DNA of 64,000 nucleotides from CBDHFF01 sp965262395 (GCA_965262395.1 OZ253531.1:496001-560000), one strand, 5' to 3'; positions 55,431-63,890 are shown, numbered from the stretch's first letter. Program-made: numbers and translations. The notes: generated from the sequence alone by a model not told the origin.

Positions 55431-55853
55431 ATGGCTGAAGGATCTGGACGTAGAGTTGACGATAATGAGTATAATTATGACGTGCATCATCGATATGCCG
55501 ATTATTATGAATATGGTGATAGTCCTTATTTCTATGAGCAGGGTGGTAATAGCTTCCATCAGCTTGAGGCTGACGATCCAATAGCTGCATTTTATCAAGC
55601 AGCAGAACAGCTATATAAGTGTAGGTTGTTTGTAGCTCAAGGACGGGGGTGGGATGCTCGCGGTTTTAAGGAAGGGTATTATAAGATATTCAACAAGTTA
55701 GTTGCAGGTAAGGTTGATGGAGTTAAATATAGACCTGAAGTCTTGCAAGAGCATATGGAAGAATTGGTGGAGCAAAAAATCAGAGGAGCAGAGGCGTCGC
55801 TGCCAGGCTTGAACGAACATGCTGGGATGTTTCGTCCGCTGAAAGATAAGTAA
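55431..55853 (+). CDS. Island paralogue family A, member 1 (unknown)
   Basis: About 140 residues from ATG 55431, chosen because GGAGAG lies 6 bases before it; the ATG at 55410 lacks a site. Shared with the next two genes: a Tyr/Asp/Gly-rich N-terminus, the block YYEYGDSPYFYEQGGNSFHQLEADDPIAAFYQAAEQLY, a variable middle, and the conserved tail EHMEELVEQKIRGAEASLPGLNEHAGM followed by RPLKDK. The N-terminal part lacks the YDKDGN repeats seen in members 2 and 3. No signal peptide or membrane helix. Soluble and acidic; function unknown. It may be a secreted factor given the neighbours. Confidence 0.82.
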   Translation: MAEGSGRRVDDNEYNYDVHHRYADYYEYGDSPYFYEQGGNSFHQLEADDPIAAFYQAAEQLYKCRLFVAQGRGWDARGFKEGYYKIFNKLVAGKVDGVKYRPEVLQEHMEELVEQKIRGAEASLPGLNEHAGMFRPLKDK

Positions 55854-55862
55854 ATTATACGC

Positions 55863-55876
55863 TTGCCTGGCGGCAA
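55863..55876 (+). other. Conserved hairpin between paralogues 1 and 2
   Basis: TTGCC-TGGC-GGCAA, a 5-bp stem with a four-base loop, 10 bp after the stop of member 1. The equivalent spacer after member 2 (56381-56394) has TTGTC-TGGC-GGCAA, where the change keeps pairing through a U-G pair. Likely an RNA element in the polycistronic message rather than a terminator, as no T run follows. Confidence 0.55.
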
Positions 55877-55915
55877 TTAAGGTGAATCGTTAAATAATTA
55901 ATATGGAGTTTTAAT

Positions 55916-56371
55916 ATGGCTGATGGTGGATATACATATGATCAATACGGCAATAAATATGATAAAGACGGCAATAAATATGATAGGGATGGATTTCGAT
56001 CTATAGATCGTTGGTATAATGGATACTATGATTATGGTGATTCTCGTCGTTTTTATGAGGAGGGTGGAAATGACTTTCATCAGCTTGACCCTGATGACCC
56101 AATAGCTGCATTTTATAAGGCAGCAGAGCTGTTACATGACTCTAGATTAGCTGGATGTCGAGGAAAGATGAAACAGAGCCAAGAGAAGACTGGTAAATAT
56201 CACGATATATTTCAAAGATTAGTTGATGGTAAATTTGGTGGCACTACATATAGACATGAAGCTTTACATGAGCATATAGAGCAATTGGTAGAGCAGAAAA
56301 TTAGAGAAGGAGAGAGTTCATTTTTTCCAACCAATTATGAGGGTATGTATCGTCCGCTGAAAGATAAGTAA
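55916..56371 (+). CDS. Island paralogue family A, member 2 (unknown)
   Basis: Product of 151 residues, closely related to members 1 and 3. The N-terminus has 7-residue repeats (YDQYGNKYDKDGNKYDRDGF) rich in D-x-D-G, reminiscent of calcium-binding loops but not proof of them. Then come RRFYEEGGNDFHQLDPDDPIAAFYKAAELL and the tail HIEQLVEQKIREGE...YRPLKDK. GGAG lies 7 bases before the ATG. The upstream spacer is nearly identical to that before member 3, so whole gene-plus-spacer units were duplicated. Confidence 0.85.
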   Translation: MADGGYTYDQYGNKYDKDGNKYDRDGFRSIDRWYNGYYDYGDSRRFYEEGGNDFHQLDPDDPIAAFYKAAELLHDSRLAGCRGKMKQSQEKTGKYHDIFQRLVDGKFGGTTYRHEALHEHIEQLVEQKIREGESSFFPTNYEGMYRPLKDK

Positions 56372-56380
56372 ATTATATGC

Positions 56381-56394
56381 TTGTCTGGCGGCAA
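56381..56394 (+). other. Conserved hairpin between paralogues 2 and 3
   Basis: TTGTC-TGGC-GGCAA, the counterpart of the hairpin at 55863-55876 with a substitution that keeps pairing (G-U). Found at the same distance from the stop codon. Confidence 0.55.
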
Positions 56395-56433
56395 TTAAGG
56401 TGAATCGTTGAATAATTAATATGGAGTTTTAAT

Positions 56434-56871
56434 ATGGCTGATGGTGGATATAGATATGATAAAGACGGTAATGCATATGATGAGAAAGGATCTCGATCTG
56501 TAGATAGTTGGTATGATGAATACTATGAACATGGTGATTCTCGTCGTTTTTATGAAAAGGGTGGAAATGACTTTCATCAGCTTGAGCCTAATGATCCAAT
56601 AGCTGCATTTTATAGTACAGCAAAACAGCTATATAAATTTAGATTGTTTCTTGCTCAAGGACAGAAGTATAATGCTGGCGAGTGTAGGACGCTTTATGCT
56701 AGGATGTTCAATAAATTAGTTGCAGGTGAGGTCGATGGAGTTAAATATAGGCGTGAGGCTTTACAAGAGCATATGGAAGAATTGGTGGAGCAAAAAATTA
56801 GAGAAGAAGAGGCGTCGCTGCCAGGCTTGAACGAGCATGCTGGGATGTATCGTCCTATGAAGGATAGGTAA
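56434..56871 (+). CDS. Island paralogue family A, member 3 (unknown)
   Basis: Product of 145 residues. N-terminus GYRYDKDGNAYDEKGSRSVD, then YYEHGDSRRFYEKGGNDFHQ and the tail EHMEELVEQKIREEEASLPGLNEHAGMYRP. Its middle (LYKFRLFLAQGQKYNAGE) and C-terminus are closer to member 1, while its N-terminus is closer to member 2, so it looks mosaic. GGAG lies before the ATG as in member 2. Last of three tandem genes. Confidence 0.85.
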   Translation: MADGGYRYDKDGNAYDEKGSRSVDSWYDEYYEHGDSRRFYEKGGNDFHQLEPNDPIAAFYSTAKQLYKFRLFLAQGQKYNAGECRTLYARMFNKLVAGEVDGVKYRREALQEHMEELVEQKIREEEASLPGLNEHAGMYRPMKDR

Positions 56872-57034
56872 TTTTATTTTATTTAGTAATAATTGTGATA
56901 TTATATAAGTAATTGCATTGACTGAATATTGTGACGTATTCTTTTATTATGTTGAAGGATTGTTGTCATTGGTTAAGTTCTTTCTGTGATAATATCATTA
57001 ATTTTAGTTGAATTTTTTTTATAGAGGTTAAATT

Positions 57035-58267
57035 ATGAATTCTACCAATGGTAATCAAGGCTTTCCTCCTCCCCCTCTTCCTTACACTGTGCCAAGTCTT
57101 TTTTCTCAGGATGATTTCACTCCTATCCCTGACAGTGAAAGGGTGTTTATGAGAGATGATGGTAGTTTTGTGCAAAGTAATTTTACCCAAGGTGGTGGTG
57201 GTATCGCTAATCCTGGTGTTGTCAACTCTGGTGTTTTCAATTCTGGTGTTATCTATCCTAACAATACTTATGAACCTCATAAGACAGTAGTGCTTACTCG
57301 CCCTTTGCCTGCTGCGGCACCTGTTAATAAGGCAGCTGGAACTTATTATTATGGTAAGAGTCCTTTTAGTCAGGGTGATTTTGCTCCTATTCCTGATACT
57401 GAGAAAGTGTTCATGCGAGATGACGGTAGTTTCATCGGGGATCCATTGGTGAGAATGGGTTCTAGTGATAGTTCAAGCAGTGATGGCTCAGGTTCGTATA
57501 GCATGGGTGGTAATCCTGCGTACATGGGCAGTGGTGCCTCGTATAGCATGGGTGGTAATCCTGCGCACATGAGCGGTGGCGGCTCAGATTCGTATAGCAT
57601 GGGTGGTAATCCCGCACACATGAGCGGTGGCGGCTCGTATAATATGGGTGGTAATCCTGCGCACATGAGCGGTGGCGGCTCGTATAATGTGGGTGGTAAT
57701 CCTGCGCACATGAGCGGTGGCGGTTCAGATTCGTATAGTATGGGTGGTAATCCCGCACACCTGAGTGGTGGCGGTTCAGATTCGTATAGTATGGGTGGTA
57801 ATCCTGCGCACATGGGCAGTGGCGGCGGCTCATATGATGTGGGTGGTAATCCCGCACACATGAGTGGCGGCGGCTCATATGATGTGGGTGGTAATCCTGC
57901 GCACATGGGCAGTGGCGGCGGCTCATATGATGTGGGTGGTAATCCCGCACACATGAGTGGCGGCGGCTCGTATGATGTGGGTGGTAATCCGGCACACATG
58001 AGCGGTGGCGGCTCGTATAATATGGGTGGTAATCCGGCGTACATGGGCAGTGGCGGTTCATATGATGTGGGTGGTAATCCTGCGTACATGGGCAGTGGCG
58101 GCTCATATGATGTGGGTGGTAATCCGGCACACATGAGCGGCGGCGGTTCAGGTTCGTATTATAGTGACAGTAGCATGAGTGGTAGTTCTGATAATGCAAG
58201 CAATGGTTCTTCAGGTTCTGATGGAAGTCCCCTAGGAGATCCTTACAATAGTGGTGGCTCTTATTAA
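57035..58267 (+). CDS. Glycine-rich tandem repeat protein (14 repeats)
   Basis: Product of 410 residues. GAGG precedes ATG 57035. The N-terminal part has two copies of a 26-residue motif (FSQDDFTPIPDSERVFMRDDGSF and FSQGDFAPIPDTEKVFMRDDGSF, about 24-46 and 115-137). Between residues 155 and 380 are 14 repeats of 13-17 residues: GGNPAHMSGGGSYDV with variants (AYM, DSYSM, YNM). Low complexity, no signal peptide, no membrane helix. Resembles in style the Ehrlichia tandem repeat proteins, which leave by type I secretion; here an HlyD-family adaptor is encoded at 47186-48649. Repeat number is likely variable. Reverse-strand frames through the repeat are artefacts. Confidence 0.85.
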   Translation: MNSTNGNQGFPPPPLPYTVPSLFSQDDFTPIPDSERVFMRDDGSFVQSNFTQGGGGIANPGVVNSGVFNSGVIYPNNTYEPHKTVVLTRPLPAAAPVNKAAGTYYYGKSPFSQGDFAPIPDTEKVFMRDDGSFIGDPLVRMGSSDSSSSDGSGSYSMGGNPAYMGSGASYSMGGNPAHMSGGGSDSYSMGGNPAHMSGGGSYNMGGNPAHMSGGGSYNVGGNPAHMSGGGSDSYSMGGNPAHLSGGGSDSYSMGGNPAHMGSGGGSYDVGGNPAHMSGGGSYDVGGNPAHMGSGGGSYDVGGNPAHMSGGGSYDVGGNPAHMSGGGSYNMGGNPAYMGSGGSYDVGGNPAYMGSGGSYDVGGNPAHMSGGGSGSYYSDSSMSGSSDNASNGSSGSDGSPLGDPYNSGGSY

Positions 58268-58643
58268 ATGTAATAAAATAGTCATAAGGAGTCATTGTAT
58301 GTACCTATTCAGACATAGGTACATCTGAGAATGTTTTTTATACATGCGTGAGAGATGTGGTTTGAGTTTGTTAGAGAATTTCTATTAAATAAAGACCGCG
58401 ATATCTAGTGGTGTTGTAGTGGTGTTTTATGCTTATTTACATATTAATGGCGTGTCTGTTCATATGTAATTATTGTCTTACTAATTGTTGCGCAATCAGT
58501 GTTTATTCAGAGTGGTTCATCTGAAACAATAGACTTGCCATCAAGACGAAGCTACCTTGTGAAGTATGTGATTTTGATTTGTGTTTTTCTTGGTTTGGTG
58601 TTATAGTGGGGGGCATTAGTTGTGCCTAGGATTTTATTGAATT
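58268..58643. other. Gene-free spacer after the repeat protein
   Basis: Contains the hairpin at 58299-58324 and otherwise no gene or repeat that I recognise; AT-rich. Confidence 0.45.
58299..58324 (+). terminator. Hairpin after the repeat protein gene
   Basis: ATGTACCTAT and its exact complement ATAGGTACAT flank a six-base loop (10-bp stem), 32 bp after the stop codon. A short T run follows 10 bp later (GTTTTTTAT). Likely terminator. Confidence 0.6.
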
Positions 58644-58659
58644 TGGCACTGCAAATGCT
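58644..58659 (+). promoter_or_regulatory. Candidate sigma-54 promoter
   Basis: TGGCACTGCAAATGCT matches TGGCAC-N5-TTGCW at every position but one, with GG and GC at the exact -24/-12 spacing. It lies 34 bp before the ATG at 58694, giving a leader of about 23 bases. FlbD in this window would be a suitable activator. A chance match of equal quality occurs inside icd, so the score alone is not proof; the position relative to a gene start is what makes it credible. Confidence 0.55.
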
Positions 58660-58693
58660 TATTTTTTCTTTGATTATTTATGAGGATGTTGTT

Positions 58694-59104
58694 ATGAATT
58701 CATACGGTTATGGCTCACATGCTAGGCCTTCTAGTCTTGATTTGCATAGAAGGGCAAATATTCGATCAGCTGCTCAGAATTTGGTTCAGTATCAAAATGC
58801 AGCTGCTACTAATCCGACACAGGCGCAGGCATATTATGGTATGTACAGGGATACGCGTGGTGCACTTCGTTCTGGTTCTAACACTGGACACCAGAGAGGC
58901 CGTGTTGACCAAAGAATTTCTCACGTGGCAAATTCGATTAATCGCAGTAATAATGCAACACGTCTTGCTAACAGCGTATATCCTAATCGACTAGGGGCGG
59001 CTCAACATAATGTTAGATATCCTGTTGGTACAGCTAATGTATCCAGTGGTTATAATTTTGGTCCAAACAACCAAGTGATTTCAACAAGTACATATGGTCT
59101 GTAA
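58694..59104 (+). CDS. Island paralogue family B, member 1 (unknown)
   Basis: About 136 residues from ATG 58694, preceded by GAGGATG; a GTG at 58622 in the same frame would translate through the sigma-54-type promoter and add an unrelated hydrophobic tail. Block NIRSAAQNLVQYQNAAATNPTQAQAYYGMYRD is shared with the gene at 59229 (SIATAAQHLISYQNMANSNPTEAQKHYRVYNQ). The rest is rich in N, S, G and R with no membrane helix. Function unknown. Confidence 0.75.
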   Translation: MNSYGYGSHARPSSLDLHRRANIRSAAQNLVQYQNAAATNPTQAQAYYGMYRDTRGALRSGSNTGHQRGRVDQRISHVANSINRSNNATRLANSVYPNRLGAAQHNVRYPVGTANVSSGYNFGPNNQVISTSTYGL

Positions 59105-59164
59105 TTGTCTTTCATTGTATAATTATTATATTCAGAGGTAATTTTTTTTGTGCTTCTGGATATA

Positions 59165-59192
59165 AGTTTATAGGCTATGGAGCCTATAAACT
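59165..59192 (+). terminator. Perfect 12-bp hairpin between the two family B genes
   Basis: AGTTTATAGGCT-ATGG-AGCCTATAAACT, 60 bp after the stop of member 1 and 37 bp before the start of member 2, followed within 20 bp by T-rich sequence. Could terminate member 1 or act as a 5' leader element of member 2. Confidence 0.65.
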
Positions 59193-59228
59193 AGGTTTAG
59201 TTATTTTTAATTTTTTGGAGATTAAATT

Positions 59229-59585
59229 ATGCATACATATTCTCAAGGATATTCTTATCCGGAACAGTCTATAGCAACGGCAGCACAGCATTTAATAAGT
59301 TATCAAAATATGGCTAATTCAAATCCTACTGAGGCTCAGAAGCATTATAGAGTATATAATCAAATTCGTCTGGATTTACATCACTCTGGAGTGCCAGACA
59401 TAGATTATAATATTAATAAGTACGTTAATACTTATTCAAGTCAGACTCCTTATCCTAATGCAGGTGTGGTTCCGCAAGGTGGCTCTGGTTATGGTTTTCC
59501 AGATCCAAGCAGAGTTCAGCAAAATGGTGGTATGCCAATCACTACTTATGACCCTAATGGAGAAGACGCTACAACTGCATTTTAG
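59229..59585 (+). CDS. Island paralogue family B, member 2 (unknown)
   Basis: Product of 118 residues; GGAG lies 9 bases before ATG 59229. N-terminal half aligns with the gene at 58694 (AAQ-x-L-x2-YQN-x-A-x2-NPT-x-AQ pattern). The C-terminal half is Gly/Pro/Asn-rich (VVPQGGSGYGFPDPSRV). No membrane helix or signal peptide. The 7-bp microsatellite lies about 120 bp downstream. Confidence 0.78.
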   Translation: MHTYSQGYSYPEQSIATAAQHLISYQNMANSNPTEAQKHYRVYNQIRLDLHHSGVPDIDYNINKYVNTYSSQTPYPNAGVVPQGGSGYGFPDPSRVQQNGGMPITTYDPNGEDATTAF

Positions 59586-59704
59586 AGTATTGTCTGTGAT
59601 GATGAATTCAAATATTTATTTGAGTTCAATAGGAGAAAGTTTAGATTCTATTTAGATTTTCTTCTATTATTTTTTTTATTTATTCGGATTTTTTTTGTGC
59701 CTAT

Positions 59705-59798
59705 GTTCCCTGTTCCCTGTTCCCTGTTCCCTGTTCCCTGTTCCCTGTTCCCTGTTCCCTGTTCCCTGTTCCCTGTTCCCTGTTCCCTGATTCCCTGA
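59705..59798. repeat. 7-bp microsatellite, about 13 copies
   Basis: Uninterrupted TTCCCTG units, ending with one 8-base variant. Lies in the 681-bp gap between family B member 2 and tRNA-Asn. Confidence 0.97.
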
Positions 59799-59839
59799 TG
59801 AGATCTTTATATTTTTCATTTAAAAAGTTCATAAATTAA

Positions 59840-60050
59840 GTGTGTCGTTTACGAGGTGTATTTTGATGCGACGTTTGATGTGTTGGATAAATAATTTTAT
59901 GCATTATTTTATATTTTTTTCTTGACAACATAGTGGGCTTATTTTACATAAATTGAGTAGTGTCGTTTACGAGGTGTATTTTGAGTGTTTGAGTGTTTGA
60001 TGTGTTGGATAAATAATTTTATGCATTATTTTATATTTTTTTCTTGAGTG
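59840..60050. repeat. Two-copy direct repeat upstream of tRNA-Asn
   Basis: Blocks near 59843-59925 and 59962-60047 share GTCGTTTACGAGGTGTATTT and a second part GTGTTGGATAAATAATTTTA. Copy 2 differs by insertion of GAGTGTTT units, the seed of the 8-bp array that follows. A TTGACA box lies after each copy (59922 and about 60063), possibly remnants of the tRNA promoter. Confidence 0.75.
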
Positions 60051-60065
60051 TTAGTGGAGTGTTTG

Positions 60066-60264
60066 ACAGTGTTTGAGTGAGTGTTTGAGTGTTTGAGTGT
60101 TTGAGTGTTTGAGTGTTTGAGTGTTTGAGTGTTTGAGTTTGAGTGTTTGAGTGTTTGAGTGTTTGAGTGTTTGAGTGTTTGAGTGTTTGAGTGTTTGAGT
60201 GTTTGAGTGTTTGAGTGTTTGAGTGTTTGAGTGTTTGAGTGTTTGAGTGTTTGAGTGTTTGAGT
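60066..60264. repeat. 8-bp microsatellite (GTGTTTGA), about 24 copies, abutting tRNA-Asn
   Basis: Nearly perfect GTGTTTGA units with one interruption near 60135, ending 2-3 bases before the mature 5' end of the tRNA at 60267. No -10 box lies within the array, so tRNA transcription must enter from the left, through the array. Confidence 0.97.
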
Positions 60265-60266
60265 GT

Positions 60267-60341
60267 TCCTCGGTAGCTCAGTGGTAGAGCAGTTGACTGT
60301 TAATCAATTGGTCGTTGGTTCAAGTCCATCCCGGGGAGCCA
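60267..60341 (+). tRNA. tRNA-Asn (anticodon GTT)
   Basis: 75 nt with encoded CCA. Acceptor TCCTCGG pairs with CCGGGGA (one U-G pair). D stem GCTC/GAGC; anticodon stem GTTGA/TCAAT around CTGTTAA; T arm GTTGG-TTCAAGT-CCATC with one U-U mismatch. All identity elements for tRNA-Asn are visible. The 5' end is preceded directly by the microsatellite. No T run is seen right after the 3' end. Confidence 0.97.
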
Positions 60342-61534
60342 GTTTGGATGCTTAAGAAAAGTTTGTAGTGATTCACGTAATATAAATACTATGCTATTTT
60401 TCTGATGTTCATTTTCAGATTTAGTTTTTGAGTTTAATAGATACGATATTTATCGATTTATCATTCTTAGTTTTTGAGTTTAATAGATACAATATTTATC
60501 ATTTGTTTTTCCCAGATATCATATAAATAATGATTTATTGACCTTGAATGCTTTAATTATCATTCGATTAGAGATTATTGATTGTTCCAGAATATTTTTT
60601 CTTAGATTAATGATTATTGTAGTATCTTCTATTTTAAGAATATTAAATATTTAGAAAATAACTATCTTGTACTTTTGAATTCTTGTATCTCTTTAGTCAT
60701 TTCTGACTGTCCCAAGTTTAATGTCTGCATTTAAATAAATTTGCATATTGTTAATCATATTTACAGCTCTGAGTATATTTTATTTTTGAACAAATATCTT
60801 CCTCTCATTAAAATTTTAAAAATTAAGAACAGTTGCTTTGATTTTTTAGTAAGATTGTATGTGGGCATATTCATGCTGCTTAAAATAAAGCTATAGTAAC
60901 AGCTCTAGGGTGGTATTTAATATCATCTTTGAAGAGTATTTCAGTATATTTGGATTTGATTTCTTCTGTATTGGGTTTAGTTTATATATATTTATTAAAT
61001 GATTTGTTGAGTATTAAAATAGGGCGAAAAGTGCTGTATAGTATTTCATTGCTTTGATTATGAGGTTTTGCATTTTTTCCAGCATGTAAGCAATTTTATT
61101 GATATGATTATAGTGGCTTTTTGTATTGTAAAAGTAGCTGTGTACTATTAGGTTTGATGAAGGTTTATTATATTTTTTTATTCATAGATTTGAGAAGAAT
61201 TTTATTCTTGAAGTAAAGATTTATCCTTGTTATTTATTTCATATTTTAAGCAATTATACACAGATTCTATTTGTGATATATTTTTCTAAATGGTTTGATT
61301 CCTTGATCAAGCTTTGTTAGCCAAAGAACTGCATATAATTGATAATATCTTATGTTGAAATCATATGCATGAAATAACATATTGTTAATATATCAGTAAA
61401 GTTACACAGAATAATGACTCTTTGCCCTGATGGATTTTATATATTTATGTAAAGTATTTAATTATTAATAAACTATCTTTGTAATATGTTGGGTTAACTG
61501 TTATAATGAATGTGATTTGTGAGGAGCGTTTATT
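60342..61534. other. 1.2-kb gene-free, AT-rich stretch
   Basis: Contains a short two-copy repeat (AGTTTTTGAGTTTAATAGAT near 60424 and 60469, period about 45). No ORF of credible composition and no further RNA gene recognised. The promoter of the following gene is at its right end. Confidence 0.55.
61479..61507 (+). promoter_or_regulatory. Sigma-70 promoter of the large repeat protein gene
   Basis: TTGTAA (61479-61484), 17-base spacer, TATAAT (61502-61507) with an extended TG one base upstream. The predicted start lies about 20 bases before the ATG at 61535, which has AGGAG at a good distance. Confidence 0.75.
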
Positions 61535-63613
61535 ATGCCGGTGCCTGGAGGTAATACATCAAGAAGAGAAAAGTCAATAGAAGGAAGAAAACATCAGAAT
61601 GTTAGCTATGCTCCATTGGTTGAGTCGGAAGACACCACACACACCACGCCAGTTGTTGAGGTGGACAGTGAATCTCCTGCAGCGGATGAGATAAGAGGCT
61701 CACACACCACGCCAGCTGTTGAGGTGGATAGTGAGGCTTCTGCTGTTCAAGCTGCTTCCATAGAAAGTGGTAATGAATCTGTGGCCTCAAGAGATAGTCA
61801 TAATAATTCGCTTGAAGAATGCATAAAAGATACTTTCACTAAACCCTATGAATCCAAGTTGTCTCATCAACAACAAGGGCATCTAGTAGTTCATTTTCAA
61901 GTACCAGATCATTTAAAACAATGTGACGTACGCACTAAATTAAAATTTCTTTCTTACCAATGGAATATGCACTCTCTGCTTCTTGACTATATTGCAGATG
62001 TATTCAATAGGCATAGTAAAGACCATTATCAAGGTCAAGATTTGTTTGCAATGAAGTTGGATGATACAAAGACTCTTTTTGATATGGATGTCATAAAAGC
62101 TTTTGCTTTAATAGCTAAGGAAAATCCTGAATACAAACCTGAATCTGAATCTACGGAACCTAGAAATATATTAATAATGCATAGAGCTCGTGAAAAAAAA
62201 GATAAGTCTGGATATGTTGTAAAGGGTAAAAGAAGGGGTGGAGCTATATATGAGGACTTTATGTGTGATGATGTATCCATGGAGTGTATTAAAATAATTA
62301 CTGATGCAGGGGATTTGACTAATGATTATCAAAAATATATGGATATTTTGAAGGGGTTATGTAGAAAATATCCTGAGTTACAGAAAATTAACGCTAAGGA
62401 ATTTGTAGATAAAATTTTCGATGTTGACTGGGGAGATAGTAATGATCAGCACAAAATAGACTTTTTTACTTCTAATTATTGCTTTTTAATACATGACAAT
62501 CCTCATTGTTATAATTTATTCAGTAGTTTAATAAGTAACAGAGATGACTTAGATGCCCTAGCAAAGATTACTCGTGAATTACAGCACATGTCTCGCATGT
62601 TTTTCTTAGAAAATCAGTATAAAAAGCCTATGAGATATAACCTTCTTGCTGGGCTTGAACTCAAAGTCTATAATGCAGTGAAATTTAATGCTAAAGCAGT
62701 TAGGGTAAACCATGAGAATAAGTATTATTGCCTTTCGTCTTTTCTAATTTGTAATATGGAGTCTGTTCAATTGATGGTTGATACTGAGTATCATCATAAA
62801 TATCATAAAAAAGGTTCAATTAACCCTAGAAGTGCTTATAAATTCTCTTTGAAACGTAGGAATATATTTAACAAAGATCAATCTTTGATTTGCCTTTTTA
62901 ATGCTCCAGGGAGAATAGGTGTCAATACGAATCAAGTAGCAGCTGATATTGATCGTGATCTATCTAATTTAGAAATACATATCTTAGAATTGAAGCATTG
63001 TAGGGATAGCCAGGATAATTATGATTTGCCGGATTATGCGCGCTGTTATTTGACAGCAGTTATTATCATACTTGAAAAGTATATAGATTATTTTGCGGCA
63101 ACGAATAAACAAGATAAACCTGCGGCATTAAACAAGCTGCAGATAAATATTGAAAACTTTAATAAGTTATTTCCATTTGCGCCGGAATTATTCCGTTTTG
63201 ATAGATTTTTTAGAAGTGCCGAGGCACCTGCAACAATAAGCGATCCAGGAATTGTATTAGAGTATAGGATGTCATCAGAATTTTTTCGAAACACTCTTGA
63301 GGAGGTGTCAGAAGAAGAAGTGGAGAAGTATTCGCAGAGGCGTTCTGAGTTTGATAAAGATTGTGTGGATCAAGCAATATTTGTAGCACGTTGTGCAGCA
63401 GTTGGTTTTCACAATGGTCGTGTAATTCAAGAAGAATGTGTAGAAAATCGTGCGGAAGTTGGTTCTCAAAATGGTCATACGGATCAAACAAAATGTGTAG
63501 AAAATCGTGCGGAAGTTGGTTCTCAAAATGGTCATACGGATCAAACAAAATGTGTAGAAAATCGTGCGGAAGTTGGTTCTCAAAATGGTCATACGGATCA
63601 AAAAAATGTGTAG
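61535..63613 (+). CDS. Large protein with 19-residue C-terminal repeats, frameshifted
   Basis: AGGAG precedes ATG 61535; 692 residues to the first stop. The N-terminal 95 residues are low-complexity with two copies of HTTPxVEVDSE. Residues 100-600 look globular and mostly helical (KLKFLSYQWNMHSLLLDYIADV) without recognised motifs or membrane helices. From about residue 635 there are 19-residue repeats (CVENRAEVGSQNGHTDQTK), 57 bp each, from 63437. In the third unit the sequence CAAACAAAATG has become CAAAAAAATG: one base lost, giving an A7 run at 63600-63606. This shifts the frame and ends translation at 63613. Downstream the other frame stays open with four more units. Probably a phase-variable or recently broken gene; a sequencing error is also possible. 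Confidence 0.82.
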   Translation: MPVPGGNTSRREKSIEGRKHQNVSYAPLVESEDTTHTTPVVEVDSESPAADEIRGSHTTPAVEVDSEASAVQAASIESGNESVASRDSHNNSLEECIKDTFTKPYESKLSHQQQGHLVVHFQVPDHLKQCDVRTKLKFLSYQWNMHSLLLDYIADVFNRHSKDHYQGQDLFAMKLDDTKTLFDMDVIKAFALIAKENPEYKPESESTEPRNILIMHRAREKKDKSGYVVKGKRRGGAIYEDFMCDDVSMECIKIITDAGDLTNDYQKYMDILKGLCRKYPELQKINAKEFVDKIFDVDWGDSNDQHKIDFFTSNYCFLIHDNPHCYNLFSSLISNRDDLDALAKITRELQHMSRMFFLENQYKKPMRYNLLAGLELKVYNAVKFNAKAVRVNHENKYYCLSSFLICNMESVQLMVDTEYHHKYHKKGSINPRSAYKFSLKRRNIFNKDQSLICLFNAPGRIGVNTNQVAADIDRDLSNLEIHILELKHCRDSQDNYDLPDYARCYLTAVIIILEKYIDYFAATNKQDKPAALNKLQINIENFNKLFPFAPELFRFDRFFRSAEAPATISDPGIVLEYRMSSEFFRNTLEEVSEEEVEKYSQRRSEFDKDCVDQAIFVARCAAVGFHNGRVIQEECVENRAEVGSQNGHTDQTKCVENRAEVGSQNGHTDQTKCVENRAEVGSQNGHTDQKNV

Positions 63614-63890
63614 AAAATCGTGCGGAAGTTGGTTCTCAAAATGGTCATACGGATCAAACAAAATGTGTAGAAAATCGTGCGGAAGTTGGTTCTCAAAATG
63701 GTCATACGGATCAAACAAAATGTGTAGAAAATCGTGCGGAAGTTGGTTCTCAAAATGGTCATACGGATCAAACAAAATGTGTAGAAAATCGTGCGGAAGT
63801 TGGCTTTTCAAATGGTCATACGGATCAAACAAAATGTGTAAAAAATCGTGCAAAAGTTGGTTTTCAAAATGCAAAGAAACCAAATTCAAA
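63437..63890. repeat. 57-bp coding minisatellite, 7 full units and a degenerate eighth
   Basis: Units start at 63437, 63494, 63551, 63607, 63664, 63721, 63778 and 63835. The third is 56 bp owing to a one-base deletion; the last two carry substitutions. The near identity of inner units suggests recent copying. Confidence 0.97.

Noticed and set aside
57370..58295. Two long minus-strand ORFs through the repeat protein
   Set aside because: Repeats with lengths divisible by three open all frames; composition (PPLMCAGLPP, DYHPHH) is the mirror of the Gly-rich plus-strand repeat, which has a ribosome site and unique flanks.
63308..63889. Minus-strand ORF rich in FENQLPHDFLHIL
   Set aside because: Mirror of the 57-bp coding repeat of the plus-strand gene; no start signals.
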